NCBI RefSeq assembly: GCF_001045435.1
Contig: NZ_LFNG01000005.1
Coordinates: forward strand, 1-64,000
Length of the DNA stretch: 64,000 nt
Direction: 5' to 3'
From: Chryseobacterium koreense CCUG 49689
Lineage (GTDB): Bacteria; Bacteroidota; Bacteroidia; Flavobacteriales; Weeksellaceae
Shown here piece after piece: positions 18,349 through 27,703 of the stretch. Positions within the stretch are counted from its first letter, which is position 1; every line of letters begins with the position of its first letter. A program made the translations under genes and the position numbers. Under the pieces are notes generated by a model. The model worked only from the letters and a program-made list of their open reading frames with translations, was not told where the DNA came from and made no database searches.

Positions 18349-18425
18349 TATAAGCAAATTTACTTATAATCCGAATATATTAGCGATTTTGCTTATATTT
18401 TAATTTATAAGCGAATTAGCTTATA
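18349..18425. promoter_or_regulatory. Three-site operator array upstream of the SatD-like gene
   Basis: Three related 20-base palindromes occupy almost the whole satD leader: TATAAGCAAATTTACTTATA (18349-18368), TATTAGCGATTTTGCTTATA (18378-18397) and TATAAGCGAATTAGCTTATA (18406-18425). Consensus half-site TATAAGC. Starts are spaced by 29 and 28 bases, so a dimer could bind each site cooperatively. The adjacent gene encodes a helix-turn-helix protein, so autoregulation is the natural reading. Because DUF3307, purC and purF follow with short gaps and no visible terminator, the array may control them too. Confidence 0.75.
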
Positions 18426-18444
18426 ATTTTTTTCACGCCGTTCC

Positions 18445-21400
18445 TTACTTAAAATACTGCACTCCGTTTCTGAAAATATTATGGTAATTCGCAGTCGGGA
18501 TGTTCTTCAATAAACCATCTGCAAACCTCTCCGGATGCCCCATTCTGCCATAAATTTTGCCGGATTTCGAAGTGATTCCCTCAATTCCGAAAAGGGAATT
18601 ATTTGGATTGAACGGCATTCCGTGCGCTATATTTCCATCAAAATCCACGTATTGTGTTACGATTTGTCCGTTTTCATACAATTCCCTGATTACCGCTTCC
18701 GAAGCCATAAACCTTCCCTCTCCATGGGAAATCGGAATGGTGAAAACCTCACCTTTCATTCCTTTCAGCCAAGGAGAGTCGTCGTTCACCACTTTCACAT
18801 CCACCATTTGGGAAATATGGCGGCCAATCGCGTTATGTGCTAAAGTCGGCGAATCTTCATCCAAATCCCGGATTTCACCGTAAGGCAAAAGTCCCGATTT
18901 CACCAGCGCCTGAAAACCGTTGCAGATGCCGAGAATCATCCCATCTCGTTCCAAAAATTGATGGACCGCATTTTTCATTTTCTTATTTTTCAGCACATTC
19001 ACAATGAATTTTGCGGAACCATCCGGTTCGTCACCCGCAGAAAAACCGCCGGAGAAAACAAGAATTTGCGACCGGTCAATTTCCGAAATCCAGGCATCCA
19101 AACTTTCATTTAAGAGGTAATGGTTAAGATTGATCAAAGGCAGGCTCGAAACTTCCGCACCTTCCTTCCGGAAAGCGTTTTGGGTTTCATATTCGCAATT
19201 CGTTCCCGGAAAAACCGGGGCGAAAACCCTCGGCTTTGCAATGCCGTGCTTAATGATTTCAATGGTTCTTGGTTTTATGGAATTGGATTTCTCATCGACC
19301 TCTATCGCAATTCTCCCGCTTTCTTTGGTCGGAAAAAGATCCTCAAAAGTTCCGGTCCAAACTTGAAGTATATGCTCAATATCAAATACTAAGCTGTTAA
19401 TCACTAATTTTTTATGATCTTTAACTTCACCAATCAGTTGAAGAAATTCGGCATCTAAGCTTTCCACCGTTTCAATGACCAGACTTCCAATATTCTTGCT
19501 TAAAAGCAGAGGTTCATCCAGTGAAATTTCAGCCCCCAACTGATTGCCGAAACTCATTTTTGCCAGCGCAACCGCAACTCCGCCTTGCTTGATGGTCTTC
19601 ACCGAAACAATTTTCCCGGACTTAATCTTCTCGTGAATAAAATCAAAAATAAATTTCAATGCTCCGTAATTCGGCAAACCACTTTCCTGTGGAACATGGG
19701 TGAAAAGATAGAGCTTGTTTCCCGGTTTTTTGAACTCAGGAGAAACGATATTTTTCTTCTCACCATTCGCACACGCAAAAGAGATCAAAGTCGGCGGAAC
19801 ATTCAAATCCTGATAAGTCCCGCTCATGGAATCTTTCCCACCGATTGCGGCCAGTTCTAAATTCATCTGCGCATCATACGCTCCGAGAAGTGATGCGAGC
19901 GGTTTACCCCACTTTTCGGGATTGCTGCCCAACTTTTCAAAATATTCCTGAAAACTCAAGCGGATGTTTTTGTAATCCCCGCCCATCGCTACAATCTTCG
20001 CAACACTTTCCACCACGGCATTTGCAGCGCCAATCATCGAGTTCTGTGAAGAAATATCCGCATCAAAACCCCAACTCGCCAATGAAACCGTTTCGATATT
20101 CTCAGCATTCAAAACCGGCAAAGTCTGCACGCTGCCCTCCATTTCCGTCAGCTGGTATTTCCCGCCAAACGGCATTGCAACGGTGGTTGCTCCAACCGAG
20201 GCATCGAACATTTCAGCAAGCCCTTTTTGAGAGGCCACATTTTTTTCTGAAAGTGCTTTCAGGAAATGCTCTTCATTAAAACTTGTACTTTGATTTTCAA
20301 TATTTTGCAAATGTGAAATTAGGACATCCTGTTTTTTAGCGCAACCATTGGTATCGAGGAAATCCCTGCTCAAATCCACAATTTTATTTCCCTGCCAAAA
20401 CATTTGCATCCTCCCGGAATCGGTAACTTTGGCGACTTCCACCGCTTTGATGTTTTCCTTTTCACAGAATTGGATGAATTTTTCTTGGTCTTTTGCGTCA
20501 ATCACCACCGCCATTCTTTCCTGAGATTCTGAAATGGCGAGTTCGGTTCCATTCAAACCTTCATATTTTAAAGGCAAAACATCGAGGTTTATTTCCAGTG
20601 AATCGGCAATTTCACCGATCGCCACAGAAACTCCTCCCGCTCCGAAATCGTTGGACTTTTTGATTAAAGTCGTCACTTCGGGATTTCTAAACAATCGCTG
20701 GATTTTTCTTTCCTCCACCGCATTTCCTTTCTGCACTTCGGTAGAAAGCGTGTGAATCGAGGTTTCATCCTGTTCCTTAGAACTTCCGGTTGCACCTCCC
20801 ACTCCGTCTCTTCCGGTTGCTCCACCGAGCAAAATCACAAGGTCGCCGTTTTGTGGCTTTTCCCTTCTCACCCAATCTTTTTTCACCGCACCTACTACAA
20901 AACCGACCTCCATTCTCTTGGCTTTGTAACCGTCATGGTAAATTTCATTGACCAAAGTTGTCGCCAAACCAATCTGGTTTCCGTACGATGAATAGCCGTT
21001 TGCCGCCTGTTTCGTGATGGTCCGCTGTGGAAGTTTTCCCGGCAAAGTTTCAGAAATCGGTTCCAGAACATTTGCAGCACCGGAAAGCCGCATCGCCTGA
21101 TAAACGAAAGCACGACCAGACAGGGGATCACGAATCGCGCCTCCCAAACAGGTTGAAGCTCCACCGAAAGGCTCGATTTCTGTCGGGTGATTGTGGGTTT
21201 CGTTTTTAAAGAGCAAATACCATGGTTCCTTTTTGCCGTCAAATTCAGCTTCAATCTCTATGGTGCACGCATTGATTTCATCAGAAACGACAAGGTTTTC
21301 CAGTTTTCCGGTTTTATGGAAATACCTGGCACAAACCGTTGCCAAATCCATCAGCGAAATCGGTTTCGCTTCCCTTCCCAGGAATTTTCTTTTCTCCAAA

Positions 21401-22137
21401 TAATCATTGAAGATATTTTCTAAAACGTCTTTAAATCTCCCTTCAAACTGAACATGCGCTAATTCCGTTTCGAAAGTGGTATGTCGGCAATGGTCGCTCC
21501 AATACGTGTCCAGAACTTTTAGTTCGGTTTCGGTTGGATTTCTGTCCTCAGATTTGAAATAGTTTTGGATAAATTCCAAATCATCCAAACCAAAAGCGAA
21601 ACCGTGATGCTGGTAGAATTCCTCCAGTTCGGTTTTTGTAAAATCTTTGAAACCGGCATGAACAATGACTTTATCCGGTGTTTCTTCTGCAGGAATTTCT
21701 AATTGCGACAAATCTTTTTCCCGGGACTCCACTTTATTAATCAAATGATTTTTAATTTTTTCTAAATCATTCTCAGTAATTCCGAAAAGTTCGATCAGTT
21801 TTCCGCTTCGCACTTTTGCGTTTTCATTTTCGGTCAGCAAAGCGATGCACTGTTCGGCGGAATCTGCCCTTTGATCGTATTGGCCGGGAAGAAATTCAGT
21901 GGCGAAATATAGGTTTTTCGCGGGATTTTCGGAATGAACGATATCTGTGACCGGATCCACAAATGTATTGAAAATGACTCGGCTCAGATCAAATTCATCC
22001 ACCCCGAAAACATCGTAAACATTGTAGATTTTCACGTTTTGGATTTCGGGAACGATCTCCTTTAGTTCATTAAAAACCTTTGGACTTTCCACATCGAAAA
22101 TTCCTTTTTTTTCTACGAAGATTCTTATTTTAGACAT
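18445..22137 (-). CDS. purL: Phosphoribosylformylglycinamidine synthase, large single-chain form
   Basis: 1230 residues, the long PurL (about 1200-1300) that fuses an N-terminal PurS-like domain, two AIRS-type ATP-grasp halves and a C-terminal class I glutaminase. The glutaminase triad is visible: Cys1072 in GICNGFQ, His1201 and Glu1203 in MGHPERF. Converts FGAR to FGAM with ATP and glutamine. Separated from purB by a terminator and a GGTCAAAA palindrome, so it probably has its own promoter. No terminator is seen between it and the satD leader. Confidence 0.96.
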   Translation of the reverse strand: MSKIRIFVEKKGIFDVESPKVFNELKEIVPEIQNVKIYNVYDVFGVDEFDLSRVIFNTFVDPVTDIVHSENPAKNLYFATEFLPGQYDQRADSAEQCIALLTENENAKVRSGKLIELFGITENDLEKIKNHLINKVESREKDLSQLEIPAEETPDKVIVHAGFKDFTKTELEEFYQHHGFAFGLDDLEFIQNYFKSEDRNPTETELKVLDTYWSDHCRHTTFETELAHVQFEGRFKDVLENIFNDYLEKRKFLGREAKPISLMDLATVCARYFHKTGKLENLVVSDEINACTIEIEAEFDGKKEPWYLLFKNETHNHPTEIEPFGGASTCLGGAIRDPLSGRAFVYQAMRLSGAANVLEPISETLPGKLPQRTITKQAANGYSSYGNQIGLATTLVNEIYHDGYKAKRMEVGFVVGAVKKDWVRREKPQNGDLVILLGGATGRDGVGGATGSSKEQDETSIHTLSTEVQKGNAVEERKIQRLFRNPEVTTLIKKSNDFGAGGVSVAIGEIADSLEINLDVLPLKYEGLNGTELAISESQERMAVVIDAKDQEKFIQFCEKENIKAVEVAKVTDSGRMQMFWQGNKIVDLSRDFLDTNGCAKKQDVLISHLQNIENQSTSFNEEHFLKALSEKNVASQKGLAEMFDASVGATTVAMPFGGKYQLTEMEGSVQTLPVLNAENIETVSLASWGFDADISSQNSMIGAANAVVESVAKIVAMGGDYKNIRLSFQEYFEKLGSNPEKWGKPLASLLGAYDAQMNLELAAIGGKDSMSGTYQDLNVPPTLISFACANGEKKNIVSPEFKKPGNKLYLFTHVPQESGLPNYGALKFIFDFIHEKIKSGKIVSVKTIKQGGVAVALAKMSFGNQLGAEISLDEPLLLSKNIGSLVIETVESLDAEFLQLIGEVKDHKKLVINSLVFDIEHILQVWTGTFEDLFPTKESGRIAIEVDEKSNSIKPRTIEIIKHGIAKPRVFAPVFPGTNCEYETQNAFRKEGAEVSSLPLINLNHYLLNESLDAWISEIDRSQILVFSGGFSAGDEPDGSAKFIVNVLKNKKMKNAVHQFLERDGMILGICNGFQALVKSGLLPYGEIRDLDEDSPTLAHNAIGRHISQMVDVKVVNDDSPWLKGMKGEVFTIPISHGEGRFMASEAVIRELYENGQIVTQYVDFDGNIAHGMPFNPNNSLFGIEGITSKSGKIYGRMGHPERFADGLLKNIPTANYHNIFRNGVQYFK

Positions 22138-22212
22138 TGGTTTTATTGATTTCTTTCAAAGGGCTTCACCCTTTTTTATGTGGCTTTTGTGATTTTTTTA
22201 TCTATTTAATCT

Positions 22213-22235
22213 GGTCAAAAATTTCACTTTTGACC
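22213..22235. promoter_or_regulatory. GGTCAAAA palindrome between purB and purL
   Basis: GGTCAAAA (22213-22220), seven-base spacer, TTTTGACC (22228-22235): perfect 8-base arms. It lies in the purL upstream region next to the purB terminator and fits a transcription-factor operator. It has no T-tail, so it is not a second terminator. The binding protein is unknown. Confidence 0.5.
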
Positions 22236-22243
22236 ATTTAAAA

Positions 22244-22265
22244 ATGCAGACGAAACCGCCTGCAT
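22244..22265 (-). terminator. Terminator of purB
   Basis: On the minus strand ATGCAGGCG pairs with CGTCTGCAT over a four-base loop (one wobble) and is followed by TTTTTAAA. It begins five bases past the purB stop. Confidence 0.75.
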
Positions 22266-22269
22266 CTAT

Positions 22270-23697
22270 TTACACTTTTAAATCTGCTTCCAAACCGATT
22301 AAGCCGGAATATTTGTTCAGAATCGGCCGGACCTCATTCTCGATAAACTCCTGGGTCTGGACCGGGGCAAAACCGATGAAGTTTTTCGGATCCAGAACTT
22401 CCATGATTTTGGACTTGTCCATTTTCAGGGTGTCGTCGTTCATGATACGATCGATCAAATCATTTTCCTTGCCTTCGATTTTCACCTTTTTGCTCGCCTC
22501 CATCGAATGCACCCGAATGGTTTCGTGGATTTCTTGTCGGTCTCCTCCCGCTTTCACCTCTTCCATGATGATATATTCCGTAGCCATAAAGGGAAGTTCC
22601 TCCATAATGTGTTTGTGGATGCGGTTTTCATAAACCACGATTCCATTCATGATATTGTTCCAGATCAAGAGAATCGCATCTACTGCCAAAAACGCTTGCG
22701 GAATCGTCAATCGTTTGTTCGCGGAATCGTCCAGGGTTCTTTCAAACCATTGTGTTGAAGCCACCATTGCAGAACTAGTGGAAAGCGATATCACGAATTT
22801 CGCCAGTGCGCCGATTCTTTCGGAACGCATCGGATTTCGTTTGTACGCCATCGCGGATGAACCGATCTGGTTTTTCTCGAAAGGTTCCTCGATTTCCTTT
22901 AAATTCTGCAACAATCGTAAATCATTGGTGAATTTGTGGGCGGATTGTGCAATATTCGACAATAGGGAAACCACTTTCGCATCGATTTTTCGGTCATAAG
23001 TTTGTCCGGACACCCCGAAAACTTTGTCGAAGCCGAAACGTTTGGAAAGTTCTTTATCCAAATGTTTGACTTTGGAATAATCACCATTGAAAAGTTCCAG
23101 AAAACTGGCGGCAGTTCCGGTGGTTCCTTTTACGCCACGGAATCTCAGGGTTTCAAGAAAAAATTCCAGTTCCTCAAAATCGAGAATCAGGGACTGAAGC
23201 CACAAAGTCGCACGTTTACCAACCGTGGTCAACTGCGCCGGTTGATAATGCGTAAAACCGAGTGTCGGCAAATCTTTATATTGAATGGCAAAATCCGAGA
23301 GATTTTTGATGACGTTTACCAACTGTTTTCTGATCAGCAAAAGTCCGTCCCGAATCTGGATCAAGTCGGTATTATCTCCCACAAATGCGGAAGTCGCGCC
23401 CAAATGAATGATCCCTTTCGCCAAAGGAGCGGAATCGCCATAGGTATGCACATGCGCCATCACGTCGTGCCGGAATTTTTTTTCGTATTCCGCCGCTTTC
23501 GCAAAGTCGATGTTTTCGGCCTGTTCTTTCAGTTGGGAAATTTGGTCGTCGGAAATCTCAAGACCCAGGTCTTTTTGGATTTCGGCGAGTGCGATCCATA
23601 GTTTCCGCCAGTTTTTGAACTTGTTTTGAGGCGAAAAATTATAGAGCATTTCCGCACTTGAATATCTTTCTTCAAGCGGGTTTTTGTAGGAATCCAT
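22270..23697 (-). CDS. purB: Adenylosuccinate lyase
   Basis: 475 residues. Fumarase-superfamily lyase acting twice in purine synthesis (SAICAR to AICAR, adenylosuccinate to AMP). The signature GSSAMAYKRNPMRSE (279-293) carries the catalytic serine loop; HVHTYGDSAP (about 82-91) and GFTHYQPAQLTTVGKR (147-162) hold other active-site residues. First gene of the purine cluster, with its own terminator. Confidence 0.96.
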   Translation of the reverse strand: MDSYKNPLEERYSSAEMLYNFSPQNKFKNWRKLWIALAEIQKDLGLEISDDQISQLKEQAENIDFAKAAEYEKKFRHDVMAHVHTYGDSAPLAKGIIHLGATSAFVGDNTDLIQIRDGLLLIRKQLVNVIKNLSDFAIQYKDLPTLGFTHYQPAQLTTVGKRATLWLQSLILDFEELEFFLETLRFRGVKGTTGTAASFLELFNGDYSKVKHLDKELSKRFGFDKVFGVSGQTYDRKIDAKVVSLLSNIAQSAHKFTNDLRLLQNLKEIEEPFEKNQIGSSAMAYKRNPMRSERIGALAKFVISLSTSSAMVASTQWFERTLDDSANKRLTIPQAFLAVDAILLIWNNIMNGIVVYENRIHKHIMEELPFMATEYIIMEEVKAGGDRQEIHETIRVHSMEASKKVKIEGKENDLIDRIMNDDTLKMDKSKIMEVLDPKNFIGFAPVQTQEFIENEVRPILNKYSGLIGLEADLKV

Positions 23698-23786
23698 GCT
23701 TTCTTTTTACTTTTTTAGAAGCCCAAAATTACGATTTTTTAACCTTAAATTAAAACTGAATTCACAAAATTAACAGATCCTTAATT

Positions 23787-24593
23787 TCAGTTCCTGCCTT
23801 TGAACTCCTTCATGGTGTCATAAATCCCGAAAATATTCCGCATCACCCAGTCAAAAGCCGGAAGCGGCAGAATTCCCTGCGAAAATCTGATGAACCAATA
23901 CGGAAGCGGCATCGCCAACATTTTTCGATTGGATGCTATGGCCCTCATTATTTTTTCAGCTGTTTTTTCGGGATCGAGAATTGGCAGTAACCTGGATTTT
24001 ACCCCGGCAAACATTCCGGTATCAATGTAGAAAGGCATAATGGTGGTGAAGGAAACGTTTTTGTGCAGCTGCTCCATTTCCAGCCGCAAACTGTCGCTCC
24101 AACCTATGACCGCCCATTTTGAAGATGCATAAACCGACATTTTAGGATTGGATATTAACCCCGCCGAAGAAGCGATGTTGCAGACTGCACCAGCATTTTC
24201 CTTCATCATTTCCGGGAGAAATTCCAGGGTGATGTGCATCGCTGCATTGGCGTTGACCTGCATGCTTTTTTCGATTTGCTCGTGCGTGTGTTCATGAAAA
24301 AACTTCCCTATCACAATTCCGGCATTATTGATCAGGATATCGACTTTTCCGATTTCCGTCCTGACTTTTTGAGCATTGATCCGGATTTCATCAACACTGG
24401 AAATATCTACTTTAAACAAAGAGATTTCTGCACCCATTTTTGAGAACTCGTCTTTGGTTTTTTGCGAACCGGATTCGTCAATATCCCAAATAATGAGACT
24501 TTTGCATCCTCTTTCCAGCGATTTCCTCGCCATGATTTTTCCGATTCCCGAAGCTCCGCCGGTCACTAAAACTGTTTTTCCTTTGAAATCCAT
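23787..24593 (-). CDS. Short-chain dehydrogenase/reductase
   Basis: 268 residues, classical SDR fold. Cofactor motif TGGASGIG at 11-18, NNAG at 89-92, catalytic Tyr155 and Lys159 in YASSK. Asp37 at the end of strand 2 (IWDIDE) suggests NAD preference. The C-terminal region (about 205-268) is hydrophobic, as in lipid-associated SDRs of the RDH10/DHRS type. Substrate unknown. Divergent from the aldehyde dehydrogenase gene across 102 bases, which may work on the product of an alcohol oxidation, though this is only context. Confidence 0.88.
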   Translation of the reverse strand: MDFKGKTVLVTGGASGIGKIMARKSLERGCKSLIIWDIDESGSQKTKDEFSKMGAEISLFKVDISSVDEIRINAQKVRTEIGKVDILINNAGIVIGKFFHEHTHEQIEKSMQVNANAAMHITLEFLPEMMKENAGAVCNIASSAGLISNPKMSVYASSKWAVIGWSDSLRLEMEQLHKNVSFTTIMPFYIDTGMFAGVKSRLLPILDPEKTAEKIMRAIASNRKMLAMPLPYWFIRFSQGILPLPAFDWVMRNIFGIYDTMKEFKGRN

Positions 24594-24695
24594 AATGAAA
24601 AATTTGTAAATTATTTCAATTAACTTTGCGGTAGAGTCAATCGGAAATCCGGTTCACAAAACAGAGCGTTTCCGATAATCTAAACATTAAAAGTA

Positions 24696-26057
24696 ATGAA
24701 TTTTCAGGAGATTTGGTCAGCGCAGAAAGAATTTTTCAATTCTCAAAAAACCAAGAACATTAATTTCAGAAAACGGCAACTGAAGACTTTGAAAGAAGTT
24801 ATTCTGAAAAACGAAAACCTTCTTTATGAAGCCATTTACAATGATTTCGGAAAATCACGATTCGATACTTTTACCACAGAAATTTCATTTGTTCTAAATG
24901 ATATCGACTACTATTTAAAAAATCTGAATTCCTTGGCCAAACCAAAACGGGTTTCTACCAATCTCGCCAATTTGCCGGGCTCGAGCAAAATTTACGCTGA
25001 ACCTCTGGGAAACACTTTGGTTATTGGCGCATGGAATTATCCCTATCAGCTTTCGCTTTCACCGATGGTTGCGGCAATGGCTGCGGGAAACACCTGCATT
25101 TTAAAACCTAGTGAAGTGGCACAAAATTCCATGAAGGCGATGGCGAAAATCATCAACGAGAATTTCCCGAAGGAATATTTATTCGTGGCAGAAGGCGGTG
25201 TGGAGGAAATCACCGAAATCCTAAAACTAAAATTCGATAAGATTTTCTTCACAGGAAGTCCGAAAATCGGAAAAATAGTTTACGAAGCTGCAGCAAAAAA
25301 TCTCACTCCCGTCACCTTGGAACTGGGCGGAAAAAGTCCGGTGATTGTAACTTCGAGCGCCAATCTGAAAGTGGCCGCAAAAAGAATTGTGTGGGGAAAA
25401 TTTCTAAATGCCGGACAAACCTGCGTGGCGCCGGATTATATTTTGGTGGATGAAAAAATCAAGGACTCACTCATTGATCTACTGAAATCTTATCTCAAAA
25501 AATTTAATTATCTTCCTGATTCCGAACATTATACAAAAATAATTAACCAACAAAATTTCAACAGACTGGTGCAAATGATCACTCCGGAAAAGGTGTTTTT
25601 TGGAGGAAACCATGATTCCGAAAAAAGATTTATTGAGCCCACAATTTTGCACGATGTGAATTGGAATGATGCCATAATGCAGGAAGAGATTTTTGGGCCG
25701 ATTTTGCCGGTGCTTACTTTTCAGAATTTCAATGAAGCACTGCAAACCGTTGCAGATCATGAAAAACCTCTTTCTGCCTATTTATTCAGTGGAAATGCTG
25801 AGGAGAAAAAACATTTCACCGAGAAAATTTCGTTCGGAGGAGGTTGTATCAATGACGTGGTGATGCACCTGAGCAACAGTAACCTTCCATTTGGCGGAGT
25901 GGGAAATTCCGGTATAGGGAATTATCACGGAAAGGCAGGATTCCAAACATTTTCCCACCAGAAGTCAGTGCTATCCAGGGCAAATTGGGGTGAAACAGAT
26001 TTTAAGTATCCGCCATATTCCGAAAAGAAATTGAGCTGGATCAAGAGCGTTCTTTAA
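24696..26057 (+). CDS. Aldehyde dehydrogenase (class 3-like, ALDH family)
   Basis: 453 residues, close to the short class 3 / ConiferylALDH group rather than the 490-500-residue forms. Catalytic Cys243 (NAGQTCVAPDY), general base Glu209 (LELGGKSP) and the Asn of GAWNYPYQLSLSP (about 111-123) are present. Oxidises aldehydes with NAD(P). The C-terminus (residues 430-453) resembles the membrane-associated tail of the class 3 group. Likely role: detoxification of lipid or medium-chain aldehydes. Terminator follows. Confidence 0.92.
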   Translation: MNFQEIWSAQKEFFNSQKTKNINFRKRQLKTLKEVILKNENLLYEAIYNDFGKSRFDTFTTEISFVLNDIDYYLKNLNSLAKPKRVSTNLANLPGSSKIYAEPLGNTLVIGAWNYPYQLSLSPMVAAMAAGNTCILKPSEVAQNSMKAMAKIINENFPKEYLFVAEGGVEEITEILKLKFDKIFFTGSPKIGKIVYEAAAKNLTPVTLELGGKSPVIVTSSANLKVAAKRIVWGKFLNAGQTCVAPDYILVDEKIKDSLIDLLKSYLKKFNYLPDSEHYTKIINQQNFNRLVQMITPEKVFFGGNHDSEKRFIEPTILHDVNWNDAIMQEEIFGPILPVLTFQNFNEALQTVADHEKPLSAYLFSGNAEEKKHFTEKISFGGGCINDVVMHLSNSNLPFGGVGNSGIGNYHGKAGFQTFSHQKSVLSRANWGETDFKYPPYSEKKLSWIKSVL

Positions 26058-26067
26058 AAATAAAAGA

Positions 26068-26091
26068 AGCCGCCTCGGTTTTGAGGCGGCT
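26068..26091 (-). terminator. Terminator between aldehyde dehydrogenase and the thioredoxin-like gene
   Basis: AGCCGCCTC (26068-26076) pairs with GAGGCGGCT (26083-26091) over six bases. The T-rich tail (TCTTTTATTTTT) is on the minus strand, so it ends the thioredoxin-like transcript; it can also act weakly in the plus direction. Confidence 0.85.
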
Positions 26092-26118
26092 CCTTTGTGT
26101 GAAGACCATTTCTAAGTT

Positions 26119-26709
26119 TTATGTTTTCGGTACCCATTCGTTGAAAAAGGCCTTTACTTTTTCCAAACCATAACCCTTTCCTTCCTCCAAAACCGCGCTG
26201 TCCTGGGTGTGGATTTGCTTGCCGTTTTTATCTAAAACTATAAAAACCGGATAACCATATTTTTCGCCGGGATTTCCATATTTTGCAAAAGTCTTTGGAT
26301 TTTTGTTTTCAGGCGAATAATTCAGGTGATAGTAGATATAGTTTTGATCCACGATCTCTTTTAATTCAGGCGTTGTTTGAACAAAATTATTAAATCTCAA
26401 ACACCAAATACACCAGTTTCCTCCTGCCTGAAGGATGATATTTTTATTTTCTTTTTGTGCCTGAGTGACCAGTTGTGCAATTTTTTTCTCCGCGTCTTCC
26501 TTTGCATCATAAGGTTTGGGAAGTTTTGCTTTCTCTTCTGCTGCAGCTTTTTTCTTTGCTTCGGCAATTGCAGCGCTGTCAGCTTCTATGATTAAGGACT
26601 TATCGCTATCGGCTTTCAGCTCTTTTGCAGATTCCTGCTTTTGTGAACTTGCCAATCCACTGACCAGAAGGCAAGATAGCGCGAGTGATTTTATGTTATT
26701 TATTCTCAT
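26119..26709 (-). CDS. Exported thioredoxin-family protein
   Basis: 196 residues. Signal peptide or N-terminal anchor at 1-22, then an Ala/Lys/Glu-rich, probably helical linker (about 24-85), then a thioredoxin-like domain with CXXC at Cys100-Cys103 (WCIWC) and the later TTPELKEIV and YGYPVFIVLDKNG strand with the cis-Pro position. Likely periplasmic disulfide or thiol reductant of the DsbD/thioredoxin_7 type. Partner unknown. Confidence 0.82.
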   Translation of the reverse strand: MRINNIKSLALSCLLVSGLASSQKQESAKELKADSDKSLIIEADSAAIAEAKKKAAAEEKAKLPKPYDAKEDAEKKIAQLVTQAQKENKNIILQAGGNWCIWCLRFNNFVQTTPELKEIVDQNYIYYHLNYSPENKNPKTFAKYGNPGEKYGYPVFIVLDKNGKQIHTQDSAVLEEGKGYGLEKVKAFFNEWVPKT

Positions 26710-26797
26710 TAGGATTAAAAATTAATTAAAAACGTTGCAAAATAACAAAATCCAAGCCAATCATAAAGTTAATATTGCCTAAATTTGTGGACAGTTT

Positions 26798-27703
26798 ATG
26801 AATATACTTTTCCGCATTGCATTAATTTTTTCGCGACTTCCATTAAAAATGCTGTATCTGTTTTCGGATCTGATTTTTTTTGTGCTTTATTACGTGGTGG
26901 GTTACCGGAAAAAGGTCGTTCTTCAAAACCTGAAGAATTCTTTTCCTGACAAACCAGCTCATGAAATAAGGATAATCCATAAAGATTTCTTCAAAAATTT
27001 TTCAGACTATCTGGTAGAAACATTCAAGTCCTTCACCATTTCATCTAATGAGTTGCGGGTTCGGATGCAACATATTAATCAGGATGTTTTTAGGGATGCA
27101 AAAAATGAGGGACAAAATGTGATATTACTTGCAGGCCATGTTTTCAACTGGGAATGGCTCACTGCCTTGGCCAAAATAATCCCTCAAGAAAATTCTTTTC
27201 CGGTCTATCGAAAAGTGCAGAGCAGTTTTTGGGAAGAAAAAATGAAAAGCATTAGAAACCGCTTCGGCAATCAGTCCCTGGAAGCGCGGGAAGTGATCCG
27301 CCATATCTTCCGGAATCCGAATGATGGAAACTCCGTCTATATGTTCGTTGCAGACCAGACTCCTCATTATTCTGAAGTGACTTATGGGCTGAACTTTCTC
27401 AACCAAAAAACTCCGGCCTTCGTGGGTTATGATAAACTTTCAACCCGAATGGAACTCGCCTTTATTTATTGCGACATGAAAAAAGTGGGACGGGGATATT
27501 ATCAGGTGAACTATTATCGGATTTATCCTGAAAGTGAGCGTTTTCAAGAATACGAAGTAGTAAAACAATTTCATAAACTTCTGGAAAACACCATTGATAG
27601 AAGACCCGACAATTACCTGTGGTCGCACCGAAGATGGAAGTATCAGAGCGCGATCAAAATAATGGATGAGGATCATGAACAAAGACCCATTGGCAATGAA
27701 TAA
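26798..27703 (+). CDS. Lipid A (lauroyl) acyltransferase, LpxL/HtrB family
   Basis: 301 residues. One N-terminal membrane anchor (about 3-37) and an acyltransferase domain with the HX4(D/E) catalytic motif at His114-Glu119 (HVFNWE). This family adds secondary acyl chains to Kdo2-lipid A from acyl-ACP at the inner membrane. Which acyl position is modified cannot be told. The next gene overlaps its end by eight bases, so the two are translationally coupled, linking lipid A acylation to a glycosyltransferase. Confidence 0.9.
   Translation: MNILFRIALIFSRLPLKMLYLFSDLIFFVLYYVVGYRKKVVLQNLKNSFPDKPAHEIRIIHKDFFKNFSDYLVETFKSFTISSNELRVRMQHINQDVFRDAKNEGQNVILLAGHVFNWEWLTALAKIIPQENSFPVYRKVQSSFWEEKMKSIRNRFGNQSLEAREVIRHIFRNPNDGNSVYMFVADQTPHYSEVTYGLNFLNQKTPAFVGYDKLSTRMELAFIYCDMKKVGRGYYQVNYYRIYPESERFQEYEVVKQFHKLLENTIDRRPDNYLWSHRRWKYQSAIKIMDEDHEQRPIGNE

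Noticed and set aside
23002-23601. 199-codon plus-strand frame opposite purB
   Set aside because: Antisense to a complete, well-supported purB; no features.
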